From the NCBI GenBank assembly GCA_033239005.1, contig BSQZ01000001.1, positions 1,952,501 through 2,016,500 of the forward strand: DNA of 64,000 nucleotides. Direction: 5' to 3'. Shown one piece after another: positions 35,563 to 46,080 of this stretch. This DNA is from Lamellibrachia satsuma. Its lineage: Eukaryota > Annelida > Polychaeta > Sabellida > Siboglinidae. Positions within the stretch are counted from its first letter, which is position 1, and each line of letters opens with the position of its first letter. The notes beneath the pieces are model-generated. The model had not been told where the DNA came from. It made no database searches and saw only the letters and a list, made by a program, of their open reading frames with translations. Position numbers and translations under genes: made by a program.

Positions 35563-36645
35563 AACCCTCGGTCAGGCGAACCCTGAGTCAGGCGAACCCT
35601 GGGCCAGGCGAACCCTGGGCCAGACGAACCCTGGGTCAGGCAAACCCTGGGCCAGGCGAACCCTGGGTCAGGCGAACCATGGGTCAGGCAAACCCTGGGC
35701 CAGGCGAACCCGGGGTCAGGCGGTTCCTGGATCAGGGGAGTCCTGGATTAGGCGATCCCTGGGTCGGGCGAGCCCTAGGTCGGGCGAAGCCTGGGCCAGA
35801 CGAACCCTGTGTTAGGCGAACCCTGGGCCAGGCGAACCCGGGGTCAGGCGAACCATGGGTCAGGCAAACCCTGGGTCAGGCGAACCCTGGGCCAGGCGAA
35901 CCCGGGGTCAGACGAACCATGGGTCAGGCAAACCCTGGGTCAGGCGAACCCTGGGCCAGGCGAACCCGGGGTCAGGCGAACCATGGGTCAGGCGAACCCT
36001 GGGCCATGCGAACCCTGGGCCAGGCGAACCCTGGGCCAGACGAACCCTGGGTCAGGCAAACCCTGGGTCAGGCGAACCCTGGGCCAGGCGAACCCTGGGC
36101 CAGACGAACCCTGGGTCAGGCAAACCCTGGGTCAGGCGAACCCTGGGCCAGGCGAACCCTGGGTCAGGCGGTTCCTGGATCAGGGGAGTCCTGGATTAGG
36201 CGATCCACGGGTCGGGCGAGCCCTAGGTCGGGCGAACCCTGGGCCAGACGAACCTGGGGTCAGGCGAACCATGGGTCAGGCAAACCCTGGGTCAGGCGAA
36301 CCCTGGGCCAGGCGAACCCGGGGTCAGACGAACCATGGGTCAGGCAAACCCTGGGTCAGGCGAACCCTGGGCCAGGCGAACCCGGGGTCAGGCGAACCAT
36401 GGGTCAGGCGAACCCTGGGTCAGACGAACCCTGGGCCAAACGAACCCTGGGTCACGCAAACCCTGGGTCAGGCGAACCCTGGGCCAGGCGAACCCTGGGT
36501 CAGGCGAACCATGGGTCAGGCAAACCCTGGGTCATGCGAACCCTGGGCCAGACGAACCCTGGGTCAGGCGGTTCCTGGATCAGGGGAGTCCTGGGTCAGG
36601 CGATCCCCGGGTCAGGCGAGCCCTGGGTCAGGCAGCTCCGATGAC
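35563..36645. repeat. 16-bp minisatellite with exact higher-order spacing
   Basis: About 67 copies of GAACCCTGGGTCAGGC and variants (GGGCC, CGGGGTC, CATGGGTC, CAGACG, CAGGCA). A distinctive block starting GGTTCCTGGATCAGGGGAG occurs at 35722, 36170 and 36570, spaced 448 and 400 bp, which are 28 and 25 units. Stops are absent in every + frame, giving open frames up to 362 codons with a 16-residue period (for example PGPGEPWARRTLGQAN). Confidence 0.97.
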
Positions 36646-37103
36646 ATAAACACATTCGCAGTACGCCATACGTAACTGATTGTATCTGCACACGTACTAG
36701 ACTGGCGTATTGTGTGTTCGTCGTGTTAATGGCTATGCCGATCAATAAAGATAGTATACTCGTAGGGTGGGCGGATGTATCAAATTGCAACAGTCAAAGC
36801 GTGTTTGCGTGCCTGTTTATTTTTATTTACTTGATGCCACTGGCGACGTGGCCTGAGCGACGAGGCGGACAACACGTCTTTGGTCCAACCTCACAGTAGA
36901 AACCTTGGCGACACTGTTATCCCTGTATCCGTGTACGACTCCACGCAACCAACAATGGCATTCCCGGATAACAACGTCCCTTCCTTGACGACGTTTACGT
37001 GCGTACTGCAGGAAATCCCATTTCCGCCTTGCGACAGGTCCGCTAGCTTACACCAACTACAGGGGATTCCCCCAGTGTTTCCATTGACTCAGACGGCCGC
37101 GTG
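36646..37103. other. Unique sequence upstream of the Rho promoter
   Basis: No gene recognised; it probably holds upstream regulatory DNA of the Rho gene. The 102-codon frame at 36880-37188 runs through the core promoter and has no recognisable features. Confidence 0.4.
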
Positions 37104-37258
37104 TGATTGGTCGGCGGCGGCGTCCGTCGGCCAATCATCGCGGAGGTTGTTCATAAATCGCTGCGGCGAGCAGGTGTATTTCATTTAAGGTTCGCAACAC
37201 GGTCATGCTGGTCATTACATATAAACATTCGCGCCGGTCCACACGTTAGATCAATCAT
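37104..37258 (+). promoter_or_regulatory. Rho gene promoter: paired CCAAT boxes, TATA box, initiator
   Basis: TGATTGG (37104-37110) and CCAATCA (37131-37137) form an inverted pair of CCAAT boxes, the NF-Y target, separated by a CG-rich spacer. TATAAA follows at 37220-37225. About 30 bp downstream is an initiator-like TCAATCA (from 37251). The start of transcription near 37253 is inferred and would give a 5' UTR of roughly 160 nt. Confidence 0.6.
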
Positions 37259-37411
37259 TGTCGAACGGACACAGCGAGGATATCGGCGAATCTTCCCGAG
37301 ATAAGTAACAACAAACCGAGCTCGCACGAGAAGCGACAACATCGACTGGTAGCGACAGTCAACCAAGTAAACAAGTGCAGTGATCTACGATCTACGACAA
37401 CCTCGCCGACG

Positions 37412-37588
37412 ATGGGTGTAGACCTACAACGCAAGCCGCGCATGGTGCCGCCGATGGTGCGTAAGAAGCTGGTGGTTGTGGGCGACGGGGAGTGCGGCAA
37501 GACGTGTCTCCTCCTCGTCTACTGTCGGGACGAGTTCCCCGAGCACTACGTGCCAACAATCTTCGAGAACTACATCGCTGAGTTAGAG
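37412..37588 (+). CDS. Rho-family small GTPase, exon 1 of 2 (residues 1-59)
   Basis: Membrane-associated molecular switch that binds GTP/GDP and steers actin through effectors. With exon 2 it gives 205 aa, about 12 longer than RhoA because of an N-terminal extension ending at [11 protein letters not shown]. Exon 1 holds the P-loop GDGECGKT (residues 24-31) and switch I with VPTIFENY (Thr49 binds Mg, equivalent to RhoA Thr37; Asn53 is equivalent to Asn41). The ATG has A at -3 and G at +4; in-frame ATGs at codons 11 and 15 could also serve. The exon ends in phase 0 at GAG followed by the donor GTAAGC. The odd feature is Glu27 (37490-37492), where RhoA has Ala15 and Ras has Gly13. Rho family is certain; RhoA orthology or a divergent paralogue is open. 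Confidence 0.95.
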
Positions 37589-39578
37589 GTAAGCATTCGG
37601 TTATTTAGTTTCATTTCTACTTAAGTCGTTATAATATATGTGCATGCGTGCGTGTATGCGAGAGGCAGCCGTGCATGCTAAACACACTGTAAGTTTATTG
37701 TTGTCGTCCTTGCTGGGTTAAACAGCTGTTAACTGCAGTTCATACTTACCCCGCCCTCAACCGGGTCACACAGACTTTACCCGACATGAGCCCTACTACC
37801 CCTTCTCACATAAAGACAATGACGGGGCATTGCAGTTGAAGCATACTTAATCAGGTGACATTAAACAATAGTTTTCACCCCCCCCCACACACACACACCA
37901 CGGTGATCTAAACCTGCAGTCACATCATAACCTCGGGAATCCCGATCCAGTGACCGCCACTTGGGGAATTCCACGCGGAAAATACCTGATTCATGTGATT
38001 TAACCAAGTTAACTGCTGCACGTGACCATAACTGTCGCGCATGGTGTCGCCAGGAGCCAGTGACCACTTGACCATGGTGCACACGATACGTCACACGGTC
38101 AGATAGGGCCTTTCAATTGGATTCGCCAACATCACCGGGATGACCATAGGAACTGTTCCCTTGCAAACAAAGGAAGGATGTTATATTTAGAATCACCATA
38201 TTAGCATATGCTTAAGCACTTAATCAGATCTGCAAATTAAAACTCGTACAAAAGCGCTCCTCAATATTTAAGCAAATAAATGGTTTCTATCACCAGTGAA
38301 GGTGTCAACATGTAATGCGGGTATGTCCTACTTCTCTCGTTAGCACGCATTACATCTTAGTAAGTCTTATATATTTGCACTGTAGAAAAGATAAATTATA
38401 GTTTTCTTATTTCCAACCGTCTGTCAGCCCGTAAACACTGCCGTGTCTGCCACGGGTTTGTGTTGACAGACACGCTTGAGTTGGCACATTTCTTCACACG
38501 CTGTAGGTGAACGAATGCGTATAACTTGCAGCAAAAAACACTGCTACAAATGACCCCCACAGTTCGTGGCATTTCCTGGGCGGACCGTGACAGTCACGGC
38601 GCTGTACTAAGGTGACAGGTATTCCAGTCATGACGTCATCAGTGACTCATCACGCAAAAACGAGCCGTCAACCACAACACAATATCGGCAAAACGTCGGG
38701 CAGACATCGCCCGGCGACGCGTACTATAGACAACCGTTTGGTTTGTAATCTAGTAACTGTGGATCAACAATCGTTTAAGTGCCGCTGATTATGTCGGTTG
38801 CTCGTAGCGCACGGTAAACAAAAGCAACTGTATCTGTCCCGCGGACATTCCAACGACGTGGACTCCAAACCACGAGTGTCACACGACACCGACAAACTCG
38901 ATACGTGCATGAAACCATCAATAAATCTGGACGAGGTGTTTTCGAAGTCAACCAGGCGTCGATTTGACCCAACGCACATGAAACGACACTATTGACATTA
39001 TGGGTGCAATAGTTTGACCGATGAAAATAATTGACGAGGGTTGCGCCCTGTTATCAATTATGCTTACTTTTGGGGTCGTGAAAGGGTGGCCATTCAGTGC
39101 GTGTGATGTGAGCCGCGTGTAATAATTAAAGGTGTGTTTGGGGCGAGCGGTAACCACAATGCGGGGTGGGGTTTCGCACAGTCGTGTCACACGCGTTGTT
39201 CGGAATGCCATGCAAGCATTTCCAGCGGGTGTAGCGGGGGCAGGGTGAATAATTATGATTCCGAAAAGTTAACGATACATGTCAGCGTGCGGCCACTGTA
39301 TGTACGCACGAACATAACACGCACGGACATAACACGAACATAACACGCACGCACACCGCAGAACCACACAGTTCCATAGCCTATAGACCATGCACCCAAA
39401 CAGTGTGTGGGAAGTGTGCCCGTACCATCGGAAATATCATATAAACGGTGAAAATATAATCTGAACTATGTCAACAACGGTATGCGAGCCTTGCAAATGT
39501 AAATGTGTAAGACATTGTTTGATACACATTGGGTAACTGTGAGTTCAATTGGTTTACGTTATGCGTTGTTTGTTTTAG
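37589..39578 (+). other. Rho gene intron
   Basis: Phase-0 intron of 1990 bp with donor GTAAGC and acceptor TTGTTTGTTTTAG. It contains a short C/CA-rich run (37878-37900) and unique sequence. No other gene is seen inside. Confidence 0.92.
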
Positions 39579-40019
39579 CTGGACGGTCACTTCGTGGAGC
39601 TGGCTCTGTGGGACACGGCCGGGCAGGAGGACTACGACCGACTGCGGCCGCTCTCCTACCCCGACACCGACGTGCTACTGCTGTGCTTCGCCGTCGACAA
39701 CCCGGACAGCTTCCAGAACGTCACCGACAAGTGGGTGCCCGAGCTGAACCACTTCTGCCCGCGGGTTCCCGTCGTGCTGGTCTGCACGAAGGTCGACCTG
39801 AGGGACAACAAGAAGGTCTGCAGCCATCTCGCCGAGCAGCAGCTGAAGCCCGTCTCGCGACTACAGGGCCGCGATCTGGCCCGCAAGATCAACGCTCACG
39901 CATACATGGAGTGTTCGGCGAGGACACAACAAGGCGTGCAGGAGGTGTTCGAGCTAGCGACGAGGGTGTCGGCGGCCAAGAAGTCGCTGAGTAAGCGAGC
40001 TTCATGCAGGCTTCTGTGA
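39579..40019 (+). CDS. Rho-family small GTPase, exon 2 of 2 (residues 60-205)
   Basis: Holds switch [20 protein letters not shown], with Gln75 equivalent to RhoA Gln63, so GTP hydrolysis should be possible. G4 is TKVD (129-132), as in Rac/Cdc42 rather than the NKKD of RhoA, and the residue before it is Cys128 instead of the usual Gly. The Rho insert helix region follows LRDNKK, then G5 ECSA (170-173). The tail KKSLSKRAS is basic and ends in the CAAX box CRLL (202-205); a terminal Leu predicts geranylgeranylation and membrane anchoring. The whole exon is GC-rich compared with its AT-rich flanks. It ends at TGA (40017-40019). Confidence 0.96.
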   Translation: MDGHFVELALWDTAGQEDYDRLRPLSYPDTDVLLLCFAVDNPDSFQNVTDKWVPELNHFCPRVPVVLVCTKVDLRDNKKVCSHLAEQQLKPVSRLQGRDLARKINAHAYMECSARTQQGVQEVFELATRVSAAKKSLSKRASCRLL

Positions 40020-40597
40020 ATGGGCGAGTGACGCCGCTGGAAACGGCGACGCCGCTCACCGACGATCGACAAAAACGGACAGAAAAAGCAAATTGCGTTC
40101 CGACTCCCTCACGGGGAGGTGCTGCGCAGGCTAATGCGAGTTTTGTTGGTCAGTGTGTGGGCACGTGATCGCCACAATGTAACAGGACAGTTGTGCACCT
40201 ATACCATGTATGGGTCACATGGTTCGTATCTGGTGACAAGGTGGACGGAGAATGCTGGACATGCGCCGGAAATCACCAGAACGGCTAATTATAAAGTATG
40301 TGTTATACGCAATCCCGGTGTAAGCTTGTTGACGGGCTAATCGAATGAACCGGTTAATTTATTTCCATGAGTGCCTTGTAATTATAGACGTCACGACTCG
40401 GACATAAGCCACGATGATTGAAACATTTACCAAGACACTTGCAAGTGACTTGGTGACAGATGCTGTTCAGTGGCAGTACATGTGTATTGCTCACTAACCA
40501 AGACAATCACTGGGAAGATGTCACCCGTGTTGATAAATATGCACTATTTATTGATTGAAACAAAACATTTAATTAATTGGTTGATACTGCTGAGACG
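40020..40597 (+). other. Probable Rho 3' UTR
   Basis: Unique sequence between the stop codon and the candidate poly(A) signal. Short frames inside have no recognisable features. Confidence 0.5.
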
Positions 40598-40603
40598 AAT
40601 AAA
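40598..40603 (+). terminator. Candidate poly(A) signal of the Rho gene
   Basis: AATAAA about 580 nt after the stop, followed by a GT/T-rich stretch (CTGTTTGTTTTTCG, about 40630). Confidence 0.5.
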
Positions 40604-40796
40604 TTTCGTTTATATATATTGTTACGAAACCTGTTTGTTTTTCGTCTACCTTATGACATTAACATAAATGTTGTTGCGAAAGTATGTCCTTGCAACTTTA
40701 ATCACATCCATCTCTATCTGATGTTACCTTTTCATCTTTCACCTCGCTGAGCTGTTACAAAGTATGTTTGTTCTGCTAACTCGTCGCTTGGAACTA

Positions 40797-41652
40797 GATC
40801 TACCCAGAGAACACATAACTAGGTCTACCCAGAGAACACATAACTAGATCTACCCAGAGAACACATAACCATATCTACCCAGAGAACACATAACTAGATC
40901 TGCCCAGAGAACACATAACTAGATCTACCCAGAGAACACATAACTAGGTCTACCCAGAGAACACATAACTAGATCTACCCAAAGAACAGATAACTAGATA
41001 TACCCAGAGAACACATAACTAGATCTACCCAGAGAACACATAACTAGATCTACCCAGAGAACACATAACTAGATCTACCCAGAGAACACATAACTAGATC
41101 TACCCAGAGAACACATAACTAGATCTACCCAGAGAACACATAACTAGATCTACCCAGAGAACACATAACTAGATCTACCCAGAGAACACATAACTAGATC
41201 TACCCAGAGAACACATAACTAGATCTACCCAGAGAACGCATAACTAGATCTACCCAAAGAACAGATAACTAGATCTACCCAGAGAACACATAACTAGATC
41301 TACCCAGAGAACACATAACTAGATCTACCCAGAGAACACATAAGTAGATCTACCCAGAGAACACATAACTAGATCTACCCAGAGAACACATAACTAGATC
41401 TACTCAGAGAACACATAACTAGATCTACCCAAAGAACAGATAACTAGATATACCCAGAGAACACATAACTAGATCTGCTCAGAGAACACATAACTAGATC
41501 TACCCAGAGAACACATAACTAGATCTACCCAGAGAACACATAACTAGATCTACCCAGAGAACACATAACTAGATCTACCCAGAGAACACATAACTAGATC
41601 TACCCAGAGAACACATAACTAGATCTACCCAAAGAACACATAACTAGATCTA
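40797..41652. repeat. 25-bp minisatellite, about 34 copies
   Basis: Unit containing CCCAGAGAACACATAACTAG then ATCT. Very homogeneous; the variant CCCAAAGAACAGATAACTAG recurs at three places (40978, 41255, 41429), suggesting block amplification. Confidence 0.97.
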
Positions 41653-41679
41653 TGTATATGGCTCAGTAGATATAATATT

Positions 41680-41910
41680 ATTTATCTCGTGCCTCTGAGT
41701 ATTTATTGACAGTTATAGTAAACACCATTGCATTAAATAGTTTCGATATATTGACGCGGTTGAGAAGTCGTACGGCCGAGTTCTGCACTCGTTGAAGGCG
41801 GTTGAATTGTCCATTGTTCAATCCACCATATAGTGCGTTGCAGAAATCAAAGCTGTTCAAAACAAGAGTGCGTACCACAGACATCAGTGACATGTCTGAT
41901 GGCACTGGTG
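41680..41910 (-). pseudogene. LINE reverse transcriptase fragment
   Basis: The - strand frame reads FDFCNALYGGLNNGQFNRLQ then RVQNSAVRLL, the conserved thumb-side segment of LINE reverse transcriptases. Only about 70 codons remain, and the fragment abuts the 25-bp array. No catalytic motif is present. Confidence 0.8.
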
Positions 41911-41984
41911 ACACCAATGACCTATGTCAGACGGGACTGGTGATACAACCGTCCTATGTGTTTGTGGCGACCTGTACAAACAGC

Positions 41985-42045
41985 GGCTAGGCGGGACATA
42001 ATACTGGCGCCATCTTTTGACTGTTGTGGAAACACAACGATAACG
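41985..42045 (+). repeat. Solitary end of the 42583-43826 inverted-repeat family
   Basis: The words TAGGCGGGACATA, TGGCGCCATCT and TTGACTGTTGTGGAAACA match the left arm of the element 540 bp downstream. The match stops after about 60 bp. Confidence 0.7.
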
Positions 42046-42264
42046 CCACACCCACACAACGACACAGTAAGCTTCCAACAATGACCTGCTATTTATGAAG
42101 ACCGGTCTGCATTCCCTGGATTATTCGAGGAAACGATATCAACGGAAAATCAATGTTCCTTACAACGTGTTCCTTAATAATATTATGTAATACAACAGTC
42201 CTTAAAACAGCAAGTGCAGAGCCAATCAAGTCAACAATATTGAAAAAGAAGATATCTGGAACAC

Positions 42265-42475
42265 CAAAGCAGGCGTGGTACTGGAAACCTTCTGGAAAAG
42301 GGAAAAAAGGAAGCCCAAAAGAAACGTAACAACAAACCATCGCAAGAGAGTCACAAAGCCAGACAATAAAGACGCAAGACCTAGAAAGAATGACTGAAGA
42401 AATGAATAGCGTCGGTTGTTCTCGGTCTTGTGTGCCGGACGGCACAAGGAGAGCCTGAGTAAGTGATATAACATT
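42265..42475 (+). pseudogene. LINE ORF2 C-terminal fragment
   Basis: The + strand translation reads WYWKPSGKGKKGSPKET, then after a stop a degenerate tail ending in CVPDGTRRA. This is the W(K/N)P-GK-KRGRPK-like signature at the C-terminus of many LINE endonuclease-reverse transcriptases. The 118-codon frame on the - strand is its antisense. Confidence 0.72.
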
Positions 42476-42582
42476 GTAACCACAACACTGGAAAACACAT
42501 TTTACGCAATTTTTAACTAAAAAAATACTGCAGCGGTAACCGAGTTAGTGTTTACTGTCCAGCGTGTTCTCATAGTGGTTAG

Positions 42583-43826
42583 GCGGGACATAGTGGCGCC
42601 ATCTATTGACTGTTGTGGAAACAAACAAAAAACGACGCAGCAGGTGCGATATATAACATAATATAAACTACGACTCTTCCGTCTACATCAACAACCTGCC
42701 ACTCGACATTTTTGACATTGACTGAACTTCTTGAATGTCCAACACTTGAACGCGTTTGTGTTTATTTGTAAACCGGTACTAGATGACAAAGCGTGGGTGC
42801 CGATATGGCCAAGTCACTGGGATTTCCAAGCGGAAGTGATTTTGAGCTAGTGCGTTGTGGCAATTCATTGCGGAAAATTCACCTGCGAGTGTACGGAATT
42901 TTCCTGCAAACTAATACATTCTTTAACTGTTACTCGCTATGACCGGTCAGTGTACGACAGTTACGTGTTAGTCGAGGAATTTTCCATTTGAAGAGAATGT
43001 AGGCCTACTCAGTACCATGATTTTCATTTGCTAACTGAACGACTGTTTTATGTGACATTGCCACACTGAATGTAGACCTACTAGTACACCTGTGTACATA
43101 TCGGTTGGTTAAACATTCATATACGTACAAAATGTACTTCTATCGCGATCTTTAATGTCTTCATATTTTCGACACGATTTGGCTATGAAATAAATATACT
43201 AGTTTTACGACATATGTAGAGACTGCTTTATTGTAATTAACGACAGAACAATAATTCTTCACAATCTAAGGTGAAACATAACGTTTTCACGTGATGATTT
43301 ATTGTTCCGCTAACTTCCCGTACAATGATATGTGTTCTAGGTCTACGACAATAAAGATTACTACATCAAGTATAACATTTAAAGTTTAGATGTCGGGGAG
43401 ACGGGTTAGTTACATACAGTGGTTTTTGCAGATGCGTTTTACGAAAACACAGCACACATATGCAGTCACCATCAACAGTCGTTTATGGGGCGCGATGGCA
43501 TATCGGTTAGAAGGACGGACTCTCAATAGGTGAATTTTCCGCAATGAGTTGCCATAACTAGCTCAAAATCACTTCCGTTTGGAAGTCCCAGTGACTTGGC
43601 CATATCGGCATCCACACTGTGTCATCTAGCATCGGTTTACAAATAAACACAAACGCGTTCAAGTGTTGGACATTCAAGAGGTTCAATCAGTGTAAAAAAA
43701 ATGTCGAGTGGTAGGTTGTTGGTGTAGACGGAGGAATCGTAGTTTATGTTCTGTTATTTTAACGCACCTGATGCTGCGTTTTTTGTTTCCACAACAGTCA
43801 AAAGATGACGCCACTTATCGTGCGAC
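42583..43826. mobile_element. 1.24-kb inverted-repeat (foldback/TIR) element
   Basis: The left arm (42583-42896) and right arm (about 43515-43826) are imperfect reverse complements over some 310 bp. Paired words: GACTGTTGTGGAAACA, AACACTTGAACGCGTTTGTG, GATATGGCCAAGTCACTGGG and GCGGAAAATTCACC. The 600-bp centre includes 43025-43335, which matches 10327-10680. No transposase is visible, so it is non-autonomous. A further end copy lies at 41985. Confidence 0.85.
43025..43335 (+). repeat. Dispersed repeat shared with 10327-10680
   Basis: Collinear match listed under the 10327 copy. Here it forms the core between the two inverted arms. Confidence 0.7.
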
Positions 43827-44540
43827 ATTTACAGCCAATATATTCAAGCTTCAACAAAGAAGACAGCAGTGTCTTCAGAAATATATCACATTATAATTAA
43901 AGAAATTTCTATTCGTCCGGGCATGTAAACCCCACTGTCCAGCTATCTCCCCTTATTTCCGTTTAGTTTTCTTTATATTTTGCCGTACATTTAATAAATG
44001 CCAGAAGAATAGCTGCTCGATAGTTGGTCCGTGCCTAGACTGACAGCAACAGCGTATGATTAATGAGTGCATGATAATTATGCATCTTGATGTTTTCAGC
44101 AGGGACCAGTTTTACATTTGCGTTTCTGTTCTTCTCACAATACATTAGTTGCCTCCATGATCTTCTCAAATACGCAAAGTTTCAAGGCAGCGATAGCCAA
44201 TATTACAAACTGTAAATAAGTAAGGATCCGAATCCTCGGTGCTTCATATTTGACTTCCACGCCACAGACACACTGCACCACAGAGACTGTTATACCCCGT
44301 TATAATAGGTCATTGGTGCCAGAACAAAATGTAGCTTTCAAATTATTGGGATGAAATTCTCCAAAATGTAATCGACTTAATCAAGAATTACACAAACAGG
44401 AATCTGTGTAATGGCGTCGATACAATAACTCGAAAAAGCTAATTGCAAAATTGTAACACCAACCTGGAGGCCATCGTGTCAGGTTTTATATATATATAAT
44501 TTCATTTGTTCTCTCCGTGTTGTTAAGTGAATATCGTGTG
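43827..44540. other. No feature recognised
   Basis: Unique AT-rich sequence. Confidence 0.4.
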
Positions 44541-44608
44541 GCCAGTCTTAGACTCTAGATTACTGCTTTTCATAGTTCCTGTTTCTTAAGCTAATAACTT
44601 AAAATTTA
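44541..44608 (+). repeat. 68-bp dispersed repeat, copy 1
   Basis: GCCAGTCTTAGACTCTAGAT through ACTTAAAATT. The same sequence with few changes lies at 45905-45973 inside a tandem array. Confidence 0.85.
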
Positions 44609-45721
44609 GCCATTGTTGCGATCCACGCAGTCATTGGCAAGATTAACAGAATCACGTTTGTGGCGCTTTAGAGCTGTTAGAAATGACATTGTCTAATTTT
44701 AGACTGGGCTAGAGAGTGACGTTTTCTCTTGGGCTGGTTCGCGGTCCACCGTGTGGCGCCACTGTTGTGGACAAGGTGCCCATTGGGGCTTGTGGGCACG
44801 GACCACAGTCAGAATCCGTTCGCCATTACAACGATAAAGAGTCCCAAGGAAAAAATTTATTGTGCAGTTAGGGTTTATTTGTGAGAGCAGAAATTGTGTG
44901 GATGAGTGAGTGGAAGTGATGTGTTTGTGCACAGTAGCATCTAAGCTTTGAAATGATGCCATTTGTCAGTTGGTACACCAGTTGTGTAAGGACACAGTGG
45001 CCATCAGGCAGGGTGTACTCATATTTGGGAAACCGGGAAATTCCATGGTAGAAATGCAGGGGTGTCATGCATTGAAGCAATTTGTGCGAAAAGGAGGTAC
45101 GTCATTTTCACGAATTTCACACACCAGGTGTTTTAGTGGGTCTGTCATTTTCTTTGAATTAAAACATTAATTGTAGGATAAATTTTCAATGTAGGCGCAA
45201 GAACGTTATAATGGTCGTCTATGGGAAAAGTGACTGTAGCACGTGCCCTTGTAGACGGCTAGCATATATAGACCAGTATACGCTACTTTCGACAGTACGT
45301 AAGCATTCCAGCCAATTGTAAACTTAAATAATAATAATAATAGTAAAATGTGCATAGCTCCTAAACCCAAGTTCAGAGGCGCAACAAACCAGAATTACGA
45401 GGCTAGAATACCAAACTACTAAACCAGACTACGAAACTAGTTGGCGACACTGATTGAGCAATTGATATTTAAAAAGTATTTATTGTAATTTTATAATTAA
45501 CTTTTAAAAATAATTGTTTTCCCTTTATTCTGGGTTAGCCAATTTAAATTCTAAGAAGGATTTCAAATGGCTCTTTTCAAGTGGCTGTTTGAACTTCACT
45601 GATTGCGTCATCTTAATTAGTAAAGTATATTTGTAACATCAAAATAAAATAGTGAAATCAAATCATTTCAATCTCATATACCTGTGTAAATCTAATTGAG
45701 AGGTTTATTATTACCCTACTC
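44609..45721. other. No gene recognised
   Basis: Unique AT-rich sequence with a short AAT repeat (45331-45342). The - strand frame at 44699-44962 has no recognisable domain. Confidence 0.4.
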
Positions 45722-45904
45722 CTTGAGGGGTTATGTCCGTGAGGGGTTATGTCCATCGAGGGCTATGTCCGCTGGGTGGTTATGTCCGTGAGGGGTTATG
45801 TCCGTTGGGCGCTATGTCCGTGAGGGGATATGTCCGTCGGGGGCTATGTTCGTGGGGGATTTTTGTCCGTGAGGGGCTATGTTCATGGGTTTATATATGT
45901 GGGG
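45722..45904. repeat. 16-bp minisatellite, block 1
   Basis: About 11 degenerate copies of TATGTCCGTGAGGGGT. Confidence 0.9.
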
Positions 45905-45973
45905 GCCAGTTTTAGACTCAAGATTACTGCTTTTCATATTTCCTGTTTCTTAATCTAATAACTTAAAATTGAA
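45905..45973 (+). repeat. 68-bp dispersed repeat, copy 2, splitting the 16-bp array
   Basis: Second copy of 44541-44608, inserted between two blocks of the same minisatellite. Confidence 0.85.
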
Positions 45974-46080
45974 GATATATCGGTGAGGGGGTTTGTCCGT
46001 GAAGGGTTATGTCCGTTGGAGGCATTGTCAGTGAGGAATTATGTCCGTTGGGGGCTATATCCGTGAGGGGTTATGTCCTT
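45974..46080. repeat. 16-bp minisatellite, block 2
   Basis: About 6 more degenerate copies of the TATGTCCGTGAGGGGT unit. Confidence 0.88.

Noticed and set aside
35556..36675. Frames of 288-362 codons resembling a Pro/Gly/Arg-rich structural protein
   Set aside because: Same peptide period in three frames of a 16-bp repeat; no promoter, start context or flanking coding sequence seen. Kept only as a finding on the repeat.
42089..42498. 118-codon hydrophobic - strand frame resembling a membrane protein
   Set aside because: It is the antisense of a LINE C-terminal fragment read on the + strand.
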